A stretch of 64,000 bases of DNA from Megalobrama amblycephala (lineage: Eukaryota; Chordata; Actinopteri; Cypriniformes; Xenocyprididae), in NCBI RefSeq assembly GCF_018812025.1, contig NC_063045.1, positions 60,342,339 to 60,406,338 on the forward strand, given 5' to 3'. Below the pieces are notes generated by a model. It saw only the letters and a list, made by a program, of their open reading frames with translations, was not told the origin of the DNA and made no database searches. The position numbers and the translations under genes were made by a program. Positions within the stretch are counted from its first letter, which is position 1. The number at the start of each line of letters is the position of its first letter. Shown piece by piece: positions 46,660 to 59,421 of the stretch.

Positions 46660-47225
46660 TCTCTACTCACTGGTTTCTGTTTATGACTCTGAAATCTCTG
46701 GCTGATTGAAACTTGTAGCCAGCGCTACAAAGAGATCCAACAAAATGCAAACAGTCCATTTGCCTGGCTCTCAGATAAACCCCAGCAGAGAGGTGCTTGA
46801 TGATTAATTAATCAGCGAACTGGCAGTCTTGACTGAATAATTCATCCCGTGCCCTGTCTGTAATTTCTGCATCTCCATATTAGATTCCGGATCTAACGGC
46901 TCCGCGGCGAGGTTACCTGCTCCGTGGCCCCTGTCATTCACATGCTTAATGAGATGACAGGCTCAAAAGTATCTGATTCGCTTTCTAAAATAATTAACCC
47001 AAACCTTTACAAATTGGCTCAGCTGACGCAATGCCTGACACAACAAACGCGCATGGTGAAAATGCTCTTAATTGCTACTAATTATCCATCTCAGCAAATT
47101 GATGGCTACCCTGCTGGGTCACTCATTAGAGTCTGTGAATTTTGCATTGACTCAAGGCTTTCCATTACAATAGAGTTGCTCTCCAGGTCCAAGCCGGCCC
47201 GCTGTTGAAGCTTTACTCTACTGGT
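46660..47225. promoter_or_regulatory. Candidate conserved regulatory block
   Basis: Non-repetitive sequence with dense homeodomain-type sites, including the palindrome tgattaattaatca at 46800-46813, ctaattatcc and cttaattgctactaatta. No coding domain. Located in the gene desert beside mn1. Judged by sequence texture only. Confidence 0.3.
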
Positions 47226-47586
47226 TGACTTTCGGCAGGTAGGTTACCTGATAAGGAGGCTTGAAGGCTGAAATGGGAGCCGTTACGGAGCGAGAAAGCC
47301 AATCCGCTGCTGGGGGGAAGTGAGCTGAAGGGAAGCGAGTGGCACTAGGCGTATCAGATCAAAGGAAATGATATTGGGACATGCATGGGTTTATACCACC
47401 TGACATGCAGGGGTTATTCATATGCCAGTGCTAAACTGTTGCATCTTCCCTGCAGGAAAAAAATGCTGGTGAGGGTGGTCAACCATCCATCATGGTCAAC
47501 CACAGAAGTCTTGTTGGTTAAGCTAATTAAGAAGCCTGGTGCACTGGTGAGTTTAAGAAAAATAATTAAAAATTCAAGGTTGTTTT

Positions 47587-48524
47587 AGGGGTTCAAGTGC
47601 TAAAACCCTATTGTAATTGTTAAATTTTCCAAGGATCAGCATTCTTCCCATAAAAGTGATCTGGCAGACCAAACCATAAGTTGTAGAGACTTGAAACTTT
47701 GAGGGCTGGTAGTAGTCATACCATCTACAACGTCACCAAGGCTCGCTCCGATCGGCCTGATGGGGGCGCTACAGCGGTCAAAAGTACGAAATTGCCTATA
47801 ACTCCTTATCTGTTAGGCATAGGCTCAAGTCGTTGGAATCCTTGTCCTCAAGACAGACAAACTGCATGTCTCGGAAATGCTCGGAGACTGGCCACTTGGT
47901 GGTGCTATAACAGCAAAAAAACATGAAACGGCTATATACTTCACCGTTCGTTCGATTGACTTGAAAATTGGCATGATTGTGCCATGACTATCTATGAGGA
48001 CATTGATGCATCTCAAAAAACATGGCCATCATCGGCCAATGAAGTTTGAGCAGCATTCAGACAAGGTTTACGGAGGCTGATTGGAACGAAACTTGCTGGG
48101 CCTCTTTGACTCACGGCCCTAGAGGCCTGTGAGAAATTCAAAAATCGGCCACCGGGGGCACCTTTGCATTTTGCGCGTGCATTAAGTATCTCGCGATTTT
48201 TCACACATGCCCACGACATTCATACCACGTGGTCATACTCCTCATTCTGAGCAACTTAGCCTCTAGGACCACCGCTGTCCATCAAATTGTTTGTTAAATA
48301 TTGGAGATTATTTAAAAAAACGACTTTGGTGAACTAGTCCTAGGTTTTTGGCTCAATCTTGATAACTTAAAAAGCTTTAAAAAGGAAAAATGTTCTATGG
48401 TAAATTGTCTGTATTGGCTGTAAATGGTCTTTTCCATCTATGATCGAGATGGTTACAGGCTTGCTAATTAAAATATAATACCTTTTAACGTATGTGCTTA
48501 AAGACCTTAAAGCGCTTGAACCCC
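47587..48524. mobile_element. Inverted-repeat element with GGGGTTCAAGYGCT ends
   Basis: Left ggggttcaagtgct and right agcgcttgaacccc are inverted repeats with one mismatch. The adjacent cgataattgctgctcgcagc is typical of this common cyprinid repeat. No intact ORF. Confidence 0.7.
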
Positions 48525-48597
48525 GATAATTGCTGCTCGCAGCTATATTATTATTTTTTTTGCTGTTTGCTACATAATAAGATTGTTTTTATTTTTG

Positions 48598-48748
48598 CTA
48601 TACTGTTCAAAAGTTTGGGGTCAATATGATTTTTATTATTATTTTGAAAGAAATCAATACTTTTATTCAGCAAGAATGCATTAAATTGATCAAAAGTGAC
48701 AGTATAGACATATAACTATATATATGTTATAAAAGATTTATATTTCAA

Positions 48749-48788
<40 letters not shown>
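48598..48788. repeat. Teleost interspersed repeat fragment plus (CTAT)n
   Basis: tgttcaaaagtttggggtca and aagaatgcattaaattgatc match the 63360 copy. Followed by a tetranucleotide run at 48748-48788. Confidence 0.75.
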
Positions 48789-48789
<1 letters not shown>

Positions 48790-49144
48790 CTTATTCAGCC
48801 ACTGCTTGATGCCTAATATAAAAACTCAGGGACATGAAGCAAAAGCAGTTGAGATTTACTGAACACAAGTCTTTTCAGCACAGTTTATTTCAAGGGACTC
48901 GACACGGGGCCACTTGGCATCCTATCAAGCCTAAGAGCTTAAAAGGGATCATATTGTGGCGAGTTGGTGGTCGGATCAGCGTTGGATTTCCTCTCTTTCT
49001 CTTCCAATGAGAGCGTTTGTGTTTGCCGTGTATGTGCTCTTGACGTAGCTCGTGTAATTAGACTATTAGCGGCGCTCGTGTTTCAGGGTCACGGCTCCAT
49101 CGTCTTGTCTGCCGTTGGCTGAAGTCCAGTGAGACGGGAAGCAC

Positions 49145-49371
49145 CTTGATGTATGTGTTGTCCCATCATTTAGCAATCCGTTTAACCACAGACAGAGCTA
49201 AATCCACTGGCACCGACGTGGCGTGTTGACAGCGACGACGCTCATCTGTTGTGCTCTGTGAATCCAAACAACCTGTGCCACTTTAGTTTTGTTTTCACCT
49301 CGGATCTCTCTGAAATAATTCAGGCGCAACAATATACCAAATTCTTGAGATTATCTCTAGCTAAACAATTA
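49145..49371. repeat. Local duplication, unit A
   Basis: Shares tcccatcatttagcaatccg, gctaaatccactggcaccga and gacagcgacgacgctcatct with unit B at 51051-51290. The sequence is otherwise single-copy in the window. Confidence 0.8.
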
Positions 49372-50161
49372 TGTTACAGTGTTCAGCTATGGCTTGATGT
49401 CAAATATATAAAATCAGGCTTGAGAAGCACAACCAGTTGAGGATCACTGAACACAAATTGACAGGACCTAAAATGAACCCTCACCAATCACCAAATGTGA
49501 GTAAAAATCGCAAGAATCATGAACATGAACAAACACAAAAGACAGATGACGGGCCAGTGCTGCATCGTCACATGCATGCCATTTTAAATATTCAAGCGCA
49601 AAAAGACGTGAAAGGGAAAGTAGTTACTCGAAAAATTACCCAGAAATCTGCACCAAGCATGCAAACACTAGATTGAGCTCCCCCTTCACGTCTTCCTGTG
49701 CGTAAACCGACAAATTCACAAATTATGTCAAAAAAGCCCATCTTTGCAAGTATCCTAGTAAACATAGTCGGTTATGTCTTAAGTGAACGTAAACAGTCGA
49801 GAAATACGACTCGTGTATCTGTAAATTGATCTGTGCATTAAAGTGGTCTTAAAGTGACAGCAGCCTAATATTCCTGCTTCTGTCTGTGGTTTTAACAGGG
49901 CTGTAACCACCATAAACATTGAGGGGGGGTAAACCCCTTCCCCCAATAATTAGAAATGGCCAAATTGCCCCCCCTACCCCAATTATTGTTATTGATGCTG
50001 CTCTGCTGTACTCCATTAGGCACTCTGTTTGTGGTTAGGATGACATTTAACATTTAATATTTGACGACTGTTTTATGATTTAAATATTTAGCGACCGACA
50101 GTAATATCCAGTGATGCAAACCACTCAAATTGTTTTGAATTGAAAACATGCTGTTATTTGA

Positions 50162-50690
50162 TTAAAGGTGCTAAAGAGGATGTTTTGTTTTATACATTTT
50201 TGCAATATTACTTGAAACTGTCTTTACTAACTGATAAAAGACTATTTATTAGGTGCACTGAAAGTAATAATATTAATATACATCATCTGTGCACAAGGTA
50301 GGGCCTTAAAAACATCAGCCAATCGCGTAAACGATTGGCCCTCTGGCTTGTCAGTCACTGCCGTGACGTTCCTTGTGAGAGACGAGCGCGGCTGCGCGCT
50401 CCAGTAACTTTCCACACTCCACAGGCGCCGCATGCAATGTTTTTGTCAGGAGACAGGAGTAACAACTGCAGATTATGAGTTACCTGCGGTGAGTCCGACA
50501 TAATGAATCCACTAACACGACACAGCGAATGCCGGTGGTAAACAAACACTCGTGCACGAGTTTTGGGAGGCGTTCCTTTGAAATGAGCTGTGAAGGAGGG
50601 GGGTTGTTCTTACGCATGCGCTCATTTCAAAAACTCAGTAACAGTCTTTGGATTCTCAGTCGACGAAAAAATCCTCTCTATCACCTTTAA
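50162..50690. mobile_element. TTAA-ended inverted-repeat element (TTAAAGGTGCTAAAGAGGAT)
   Basis: The right end atcctctctatcacctttaa is the complement of the left 20 bp with two mismatches. TTAA at both edges. Common cyprinid type with internal gacgagcgcggctgcgcgct. Non-coding. Confidence 0.7.
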
Positions 50691-51050
50691 TATATATTAT
50701 AAAAATATATTATTTGCAAGTAGTTTAAATTGATTACTTGGCTAATAATTACAGTAATCCTGGAATTTTTACCGTTCTTATTTCTTTTTCATTATTCCCT
50801 TAAATCCCTTTTTTTAATTTTTTTTTTGATTATTTGTTGTTATTTTATTTCTGACTGTTTTCTTATATTAGTATTAGTAATAAATTCTGGTGTCATAACT
50901 TTCTTGGCCATTGACGGGTGTGGCAAAAATGAAGTTTCAGGCCCTGCAAACTGATGACCTGCTATGTTTTTCTTTTAAAGCACAGCATCTAAAGCAGTGG
51001 TTCTCAACTGGTGAGTTTTTTATATGTTTTTTTTGTTTGTTTTAGTTTTG

Positions 51051-51290
51051 CTTGATGTACGTGTTGTCCCATCATTTAGCAATCCGTTTAACCTCAGACA
51101 GAGCTAAATCCACTGGCACCGAAGCGGCATGTTGACAGCGACGACGCTCATCTGTTGCATTCTGTGAATCCAAACAACACTTTTCACCTCTCGCCCGCGG
51201 ACGACACTTTTGTTTCCCCCTCCAGATCTCTGGGAAATAATTCAAGCGCCACAATATACCACATTCTCGAGATTACCTCGTCTAAAATAG
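51051..51290. repeat. Local duplication, unit B
   Basis: Diverged copy of 49145-49371 in the same orientation, 1.9 kb away, with an extra ~15 bp around cctctcgcccgcgg. Confidence 0.8.
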
Positions 51291-51559
51291 CTGCTTGATA
51301 CCATTTAGCGTGTGATTCTCAGCGGGACGCTAATGAGCTCCAATCTGGAGTAATCCCAGACGACCAGCCGCTTTTGACAGCCAGCCCTGCGGCTCTGGGG
51401 CTCTGGGTTCGCGGCTGTCTTACGCTTCAGAACCGCGCGAAACTCAGTCTGCGGCACCCAGGAAACGGCGCACAATGGAACCATCAAAAAGCTGCCAAGC
51501 ATTATGGGAGCCCAGGGAATCGGGATGATTTCTGTAGTCCCGAAGGGAATAGGTTTCTT

Positions 51560-52135
51560 GTTCCAGCGCAATTCAGATAGCTGAAATACGTAGCGTCATA
51601 AGCAAACAAAGCGGCCGAAGTTCCTTCACAGCTTCTCTGTGATTTAACAGGAGCAATCAAGCGCAGTCAATTAAGCAGAAAGGCAAACAAATTGGGTGAG
51701 AGCACATCTTATGCGATGTCCTGCGGCAACGGGGATTGTGGGTGAAGGGGAGGCGGAGGAAGAGACAGATTTCTCTGTTAAGTAATACCGTCTCGGGGTG
51801 TAAAACTCCCCTCAGCGCTGGCTAAATTAATTCGCTCGCACTGGCGGGGGACACATCTATTATAGACGAGTAAAACGGCATTTTGAAACAAATTAATAGG
51901 CAATCCATGCCCACACATGCAACTCACAGTAATTCCTCTAAAATGACTTGATTGCACTCAAACGTTCCCAAAAACCAAGCACGCAGGTGAGCTGGTCGGC
52001 CTGCCGCTGGTGACAGCCCCGCTAATGACCCCTCTCTCGTGGGTGAGTGGGCTGTTGTAAGAAACCGCACACCCGTCGCAGAAAAACAGCTCTAATTGGT
52101 CTATTTATAGTGGGACCTGGAGAAGCTCTCCTGAG
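51560..52135. promoter_or_regulatory. Candidate conserved regulatory block
   Basis: Unique sequence with clustered homeodomain-like sites (gtcaattaagc, gctaaattaattcg, acaaattaatagg). No repeat borders and no coding domain. Sequence-texture call only. Confidence 0.28.
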
Positions 52136-52370
52136 GATAACGCGGTAAGCTGCTGGAATCCACTGAGGAATAGAGTCTGAGGACAGAAATGACAGTCTAC
52201 ACCGACTACAGCACAAACAAACAAACAAACAAGCGGCCGTAATTGTGCTTTATGGGTGTTATTAGTTAGATAAATTATACTTTGATTTATACACAATTAT
52301 GCAACAATCTCTCTGGAAAAAAATCAAGCAGCTCAATTCTCAAAATTATGTTGTGCAATATACATTAATA

Positions 52371-52830
52371 AATGCTGGATTAAAAATAACCCAAGTTGGG
52401 TTGAAAATGAACAAACCCAGCAATTGGGTGGTTTTGACCCAGCGAATGGGTTAAATGTTTGCACAACCTCCTGGTCAGTTTGATTTAACTCAACTATTGT
52501 TTAAAAATGACTATATGGCTGGATTAAAATGAACCCAAAATAGGTTGGAAAAATTAAAAATGAGACACACAATTACTAGAGGCAACAATAATAATCAAAA
52601 GATGAACATTTATTAATAAGGAATTTAATAAAAGTTTGTTTAATTAATTATTAAATTTATTAATAAATGTTCATTTCCAACATATTTTGGGTTCATTTTA
52701 ACCAAGAAATACAGTAATTTTTAAACAATAGTTGAGTTAAATAAAACTATCCAGTAGGATGGGCAAACATTTAACCCAACCGCTGGGTTAAAACAATGCA
52801 TTCGCTGGGTTTGTCCATTTTCAATCAATA
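52371..52830. mobile_element. GGGTT/AACCC inverted-repeat element, copy 3
   Basis: Left aatgctggattaaaaataac, repeated ttgggtggttttgacccagc unit, and the shared core (in opposite orientation to copy 1). The right end is degraded. Confidence 0.75.
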
Positions 52831-54284
52831 ATTAAAGTTGGAATAAAATGAAAATTCACCCTATGTATTTTCTGAACGCATGTTATTGATCTTATTATGA
52901 ACAATAACATGCATATTTTTTATAAAAAAAAAACTTTTTAAAAAACAATTAATGCATTTACCATCGTTGTTTTTTTTTTGTGTTTTTTTGGCATTATATA
53001 GCAAAAACATTTCTATAGCAAAAAAAGAAAAGAAAAAAATGAATACATTTCTATTTCTAATTTATGTTTTTCAGTAGTATCCAATTGTGCTACAGTATTC
53101 AACCACTGCTTGTTGTCTGATGTATAAAATCTAATGTATCAAAAAGGTCATTCCTGGATCTTGCAGTGAAAACGGCAGACTTCTCTCTGGTGATGTATGC
53201 AGGACTTCTCCAATCATTTAGTCCGGTTAAACTCCGCCCCTGCAAGCTCATGTTCATTTACCTCTGCTTTTGAGGGCTACGCCCACATGTCAACATGATC
53301 CAATCAACAACTGATAAATAGAATCACATCCCCGTTTTTTTTTTCTTTTCAATAATTACACATTGACAATACGCTAGAAAAGATCTATTGCTGCTTCCAT
53401 TTTATCACAATTTTAAAGAAGATAGATCGAGACATACATGCATTGACTTGGCCACACCCTCAAAGGAAGTTGAATTTAAAGTCATGAAATGTCTTTTGTA
53501 AATGCACATTATTGATCGCTTTCAGATCTGCCTCTATCCCATAAACAGCCAAGTTCCCATCCTGCATAGTTTATTTTCTGATGAACATCACAATACAGAA
53601 GAAAAGATCTGTTGCCAATGTTTCACTTTATATTGGGGTGACACTGTGACTCAAAGACATCTCTCTGTTCATAAGGACTATAAACCCTCAAATTTTCCCC
53701 CAAATTTTAAAAATTCAAACTCTTTTTTTTTTTTGCCAACTTTGAAAGAGTGTCTTAAACTTTGCTTTTCTAGTTCTGTGATTTAAAATAAATTCTACTT
53801 CTGTACGTTAAAATTCTAATTGGAATTCTGCATCCTGTTTGCTTCCTCAGTTCAAATTCAAATACTCAAACACAAATACACATCTAATGATTTGAGTGTT
53901 TTTAATCTGCAGTCGAATCAGAGCTCCGTCACTCTCTGATGAAAGTCGTGTTCAATAATGCTGATATTTACAGCAGCAGTGAGCGGCAGGAGTCAGACAG
54001 ACAGTAAAGCAGCACAGAGAGTGTCAGATGTCGCTCTGTGTCCAGCGCTCTGGGGCTCAGCGGCTCCATTTCATTAGCTGTTAGCCTCAAAGGAGGGTAG
54101 TACATCGCCAGGTCTTTAATTTAGAGTTTAGCCAAGGGGTGTGTGTGTGTGTGTGTGTGAGTGAGAGAGAGAGATCCCATTGCTGGAATTCCAAGACACC
54201 AGACCAAATGGATTTCACTTGAACAAGACAACCTGTAAACTGACATCATCCCTCAGTTTTCAGACACATGCAAAATAAAGACAC
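52831..54284. other. Gene desert, mostly unique
   Basis: No supported gene. Contains a (GT)n(GA)n stretch at 54138-54175. The small forward frame at 53502-53786 has no domain. Confidence 0.4.
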
Positions 54285-57150
54285 TTTTTTAACCCAGCGA
54301 ATGGGTTGTTTTAACTCAATGAATGGGTTGTTTTAACCCAGTGAATAGGTTGTTTTAACCCAGCAAATGGGTTGTTTTAACCCAGTGAATAGGTTGTTTT
54401 AACCCAGCGAATTGGTTGTTTTTTAACCAGTGGTTGGGTTGTTTTAACCCAGTGAATGGGTTGTTTTAACCCAGTGAATGGGTTGTTTTAACCCAGCGAA
54501 TGGGTTGTTTTAACCCAGTGAATAGGTTGTTTTAACCCAGCGAATGGGTTCTTTTTAACCAGTGGTTGGGTTGTTTTAACCCAGTGAATAGGTTGTTTTA
54601 ACCCAGCGAATGGGTTGTTTTTTAACCAGTGGTTGGGTTGTTTTAACCCAGCAAATGGGTTGTTTTAACCCAGTGAATGGGTTGTTTTAACCCAGCGAAT
54701 GGGTTGTTTTAACCCAGTGAATAGGTTGTTTTAACCCAGTGAATGGGTTGTTTTAACCCAGCGAATGGGTTGTTTTAACCCAGCGAATGGGTTGTTTTAA
54801 CCCAGTGAATAGGTTGTTTTAACCCAGTGAATAGGTTGTTTTAACCCAGCGAATGGGTTGTTTTTTAACCAGTGGTTGGGTTGTTTTAACCCAGCAAATG
54901 GGTTGTTTTAACCCAGTGAATGGGTTGTTTTAACCCAGTGAATGGGTTGTTTTAACCCAGCGAATGGGTTGTTTTAACCCAGTGAATAGATTGTTTTAAC
55001 CCAGCGAATGGGTTGTTTTTTAACCAGTGGTTGGGTTGTTTTAACCCAGTGAATGGGTTGTTTTAACCCAGCGAATGGGTTGTTTTAACCCAGTGAATGG
55101 GTTGTTTTAACCCAGCGAATTGGTTGTTTTTTAACCAGTGGTTGGGTTGTTTTAACCCAGTGAATGGGTTGTTTTAACCCAGCGAATGGGTTGTTTTAAC
55201 CCAGTGAATAGGTTGTTTTAACCCAGCGAATGGGTTGTTTTTTAACCAGTGGTTGGGTTGTTTTAACCCAGTGAATGGGTTGTTTTAACCCAGCGAATGG
55301 GTTGTTTTAACTCAGTGAATAGGTTGTTTTAACCCAGCAAATGGGTTGTTTTAACCCAGTGAATGGGTTGTTTTAACCCAGCGAATTGGTTGTTTTTTAA
55401 CCAGTGGTTGGGTTGTTTTAACCCAGTGAATGGGTTGTTTTAACCCAGCGAATGGGTTGTTTTAACCCAGTGAATAGGTTGTTTTAACCCAGCGAATGGG
55501 TTGTTTTAACCCAGTGAATAGGTTGTTTTAACCCAGCAAATGGGTTGTTTTAACCCGAGCGAATTGGTTGTTTTTTAACCAGTGGTTGGGTTGTTTTAAC
55601 CCAGTGAATGGGTTGTTTTAACCCAGCGAATGGGTTGTTTTAACCCAGGGAATGGGTTGTTTTAACCCAGCGAATGGGTTGTTTTAACCCAGTGAATGGG
55701 TTGTTTTAACTCAACGAATGGGTTGTTTTAACCCAGCTAAAGGGTTGTTTTAACCCAGCTAATGGGTTGTTTTAACCCAGTGAATAGGTTGTTTTAACCC
55801 AGCGAATGGGTTGTTTTTTAACCAGTGAATGGGTTGTTTTAACCCAGCGAATGGGTTGTTTTTTAACCAGTGGTTGGGTTATTTTAACCCAGTGAATGGG
55901 TTGTTTTAACCCAGCGAATGGGTTGTTTTAACCCAGTGAATAGGTTGTTTTAACCCAGCGAATGGGTTGTTTTTTAACCAGTGGTTGGGTTGTTTTAACC
56001 CAGCGAATTGGTTGTTTTTTAACCAGTGGTTGGGTTGTTTTAACCCAGTGAATGGGTTGTTTTAACCCAGCGAATGGGTTGTTTTAACCCAGTGAATGGG
56101 TTGTTTTAACCCAGAGAATGGGTTGTTTTAACCCAGTGAATGGGTTGTTTTAACTCAACGAATGGGTTGTTTTAACCCAGCAGTTGGATTGTTTTAACCC
56201 AGCGAATTGGTTGTTTTTTAACCAGTGGTTGGGTTGTTTTAACCCAGTGAATGGGTTGTTTTAACCCAGCGAATGGGTTGTTTTAACCCAGCGAATGGGT
56301 TGTTTTAACCCAGCGAATGGGTTGTTTTAACCCAGTGAATGGGTTGTTTTAACTCAACGAATGGGTTGTTTTAACCCAGCTAAAGGGTTGTTTTAACCCA
56401 GCTAATGGGTTGTTTTAACCCAGTGAATAGGTTGTTTTAACCCAGCGAATGGGTTGTTTTTTAACCAGTGAATGGGTTGTTTTAACCCAGCGAATGGGTT
56501 GTTTTTTAACCAGTGGTTGGGTTATTTTAACCCAGTGAATGGGTTGTTTTAACCCAGCGAATGGGTTGTTTTAACCCAGTGAATAGGTTGTTTTAACCCA
56601 GCGAATGGGTTGTTTTTTAACCAGTGGTTGGGTTGTTTTAACTCAACGAATGGGTTGTTTTAACCCAGCAAATGGGTTGTTTTAACCCAGTGAATAGGTT
56701 GTTTTAACCCACCGAATGGGTTGTTTTAACCCAGTGAATAGGTTGTTTTAACCCAGCGGTTGGATTGTTTTAACCCAGCGAATGGGTTGTTTTTTAATCA
56801 GCGGTTGGGTTGTTTTAACTATGTTGGAAATTAACATTTATTAATATGTTTAATAAATGAATGAACATTTATGAGTAAGTTTAATTAATAATAATTAAAC
56901 AATAAACATTCCTAAAATTGCTTATTAATAAATATTCACCTTTTGATTATTATTGTTTCCTCTAGTAATTATGTGTCTGATTTTTAATTTCCAACCTATT
57001 TTGGGTTCATTTTAATCCAGCCATACAGTCATTTTTAATCAATAGTTTAGATAAATAAAACTACCCAGCAAGATGGGCAAACATTTAACCCAACTGCTGA
57101 GTTTGTCCATTTTCAACCCAACATGAGTTGTTTTTAACCCAGCATTTTTA
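54285..57150. mobile_element. GGGTT/AACCC inverted-repeat element, copy 4, with expanded array
   Basis: The right part (56820-57150) is the family core and right end gtttttaacccagcattttt. The left arm is replaced by the 22-bp array described separately. This shows the array grew from the element's own subterminal unit. Confidence 0.8.
54290..56820. repeat. 22-bp minisatellite array, about 115 units
   Basis: Monomer gggttgttttaacccagcga+at, with variants gtgaat, gcaaat and a 23-bp form with ttttttaaccagtggtt. Each unit contains the inverted pair GGGTT-GTTTT-AACCC and so can form a small hairpin. Variants are arranged in longer blocks (higher-order structure). Confidence 0.95.
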
Positions 57151-57157
57151 GTGTCTT

Positions 57158-57190
57158 CCTTCCTTCCTTCCTTCCTTCATTCCTTCCTTT
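57158..57190. repeat. (CTTC)n microsatellite
   Basis: Run of ccttcctt units just right of the element's end. Confidence 0.9.
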
Positions 57191-57589
57191 CAGTTTAGCA
57201 CAGTTTGGCTATATACGGAAATTCATCAATTCCTGATGGAAAAAATAAAATCTTTCTTTCTTAATTGCATGTTAAATAAAACAAATATACTTTATGTATT
57301 TAATCTCTCTTTATTAACAAATTTCTATGTTGCTGTCCCTCGATAATCCAATTCAACCATAGTAATAAGCAAAAATGTGTGAGTTATAATTTATAAATAC
57401 ATCACATTTGTGTTCATTTATTGCTGAAGTAAGAGCATTGAACTTATTATTCTTGTGCCCCCTACTGTCCAGGTGTGAATTTGAATTTCCTTCAGCCAAA
57501 GGCTTATTCATTTCATTTTTAATGTGAAAGGGCTTATTCATATGCCAAAAATACAACTTTTGTTTTTTTGTTCCATTAAAAACAATCAA

Positions 57590-57700
57590 GCAAGCCCAGC
57601 CCAGGTGAGAAAAAGTAATGCAAAAATACCATAACATTACATTTTTAGGGAGTAATGCAAGATAGTTACTTTTAAAAGTAACCTTCCCCAACACCGTTCG
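57590..57700. repeat. Fish interspersed repeat fragment (aagtaaccttccccaacac)
   Basis: Contains gcattactttttctcacc (complement) and acttttaaaagtaaccttcc, a frequent fish repeat end. It makes the 57353-57718 reverse open frame spurious. Confidence 0.5.
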
Positions 57701-58259
57701 TACGACATTCAAATGCAAATGATGAAGTCATGTGACAACAATGTAGCATCAAAGTCCCTTTAAGACAAGTCATTTCACTCAGCAGCCATCTTTGAAATGC
57801 CTCTCTGGCATGCAAGTGCAGCTTCTATCTCTTTAAATGGGGAAACATCAAATTCTCCAAATCTTTGCCAAGCTTTTGATTAAATTTCATATTTGAAATC
57901 ACCAGTGAAATCTGACAACAACTGTTACTAAATGCTCAAATCATGACAAAAAAATTGCATTTTTCAGGCTGAATCAAGCGAATGCGTGTGCACGTCTGAT
58001 TCTATAGGAACCGGAGCTTCTATCGGCTGCTCGGAATCGGTGATTGGCTCTTATTTAGAAGGCGGGACTTATTCCGCCATATTGCACGTTGCACTTTCTC
58101 CCATTCATAATAATACGAGTGCTCCGTCTTTCGATATATAAAGTCTTTGGTAGCATTCTGTTTGTTAGAAATTTCAGTTTTTAAGATACAATTTAGTTTA
58201 TTGGTCCGCAATCGATGTCTCATGTTGATTTTAAATACTAAGCCAACCTAATTAATATC

Positions 58260-58920
58260 GAATATGAAGCTCCAGAACGCTGCCGTTAAAGCAAATGTGT
58301 GACATTCACGGTGCGCCGGTCGATAGGTGTTAAGTGTTGTGTAATGGCCCTGATGAGGTCATCGTCAAAGCTCTAAAGCGCTGAGAGTGATGTGAGAGCC
58401 ACTGGTGTTTAGTGGCAGTCATAAGACGGTGGTGGCTGGCGTCGAGATGAGGCTCCGCTCTCAGAATAGACTCCGCTCGCTTCGCTGGGTGCTCCAGTTG
58501 GCTGCTCCGGAGGGCGGTGATGCAATGCAGCCAGATTAATCACAAACAGCCTCTCTCTCTCTCTCTTGCTCTCTCTCACTCTGTATCCTTGACACCGGCC
58601 CTCACTTCTTCACGACGAGTCAATCTCTCGTTTGATTGTGCTCGGGCCGTTAGATAAAATTAACCGGCCGCTGAGCACCAGCCCCCACCCCTCGTCCCTG
58701 AAATGATCACCCTCTACTCGCGCTCGCTGTCCTCATGCTAGTCCAAAAATACCCAGTGTACATCATGCTCATAAATACACCCACAACATTGGTGATGCAC
58801 ATGCCTCAGATTTCTTCCACGGGGACTAAAGTTTCTGAAATAAACTTGACCCGTGTGACACCGATGATCTCAGACGCGACAGATCTAAACTCCTCTCGCA
58901 GGATATGGGAACACTGAGAG
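58260..58920. other. Unique GC-richer block with (CT)n
   Basis: Non-repetitive apart from a ctctct run at 58548-58570. Contains cagattaatcacaaacag and aaattaaccggccgct. Candidate regulatory DNA; no gene supported. Confidence 0.3.
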
Positions 58921-59421
58921 CCACAGCCAGTCTTTAGAAAAGTTATTTTGATGAAAATCAAAATTAAAAATCAATTATAATTATGCAGAACGAACATGTT
59001 TTAATGTGAGTATCACAATTTGGCATCTAACTGGCTCTGCATGTTTGTGTTTCAAGTCAGTTTTATTTATAATATAGTGCTTTATACAATACATATTGTT
59101 TAAAAGCAGCTTTACAGGCCTTATAGTCGCATTTAGCAGATATTAGCTGGGTGATAATATAGTTTTAACATTTTGTGATGATATAAACGATCAAGCAGTG
59201 TACATTTGCTCTATTGCAGGCCTTGAAAAAAGGTTCAGCTGGGTTCTATATAGAACTCTAGGGTTCTTGACTTAATTTTAAAAGAACCCTTTATGCCAAA
59301 AAGGTTCTATAAATGTCTGAAATTCCATAAAATGATCTTGTGAAGCAAACCCATAAAAGGTTCTGTATATGAAGTGCCTGACAGAACCCTTTAAGGTTCT
59401 ATATAGAACCTTTTCTTCTAA

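Noticed and set aside
54290..56820. Regular short repeats resembling a CRISPR array
   Set aside because: Units are contiguous 22-mers with no unique spacers, in a vertebrate genome, and derive from a transposon arm.
57353..57718. 121-aa reverse open frame
   Set aside because: Overlaps a common fish interspersed repeat end. No domain.
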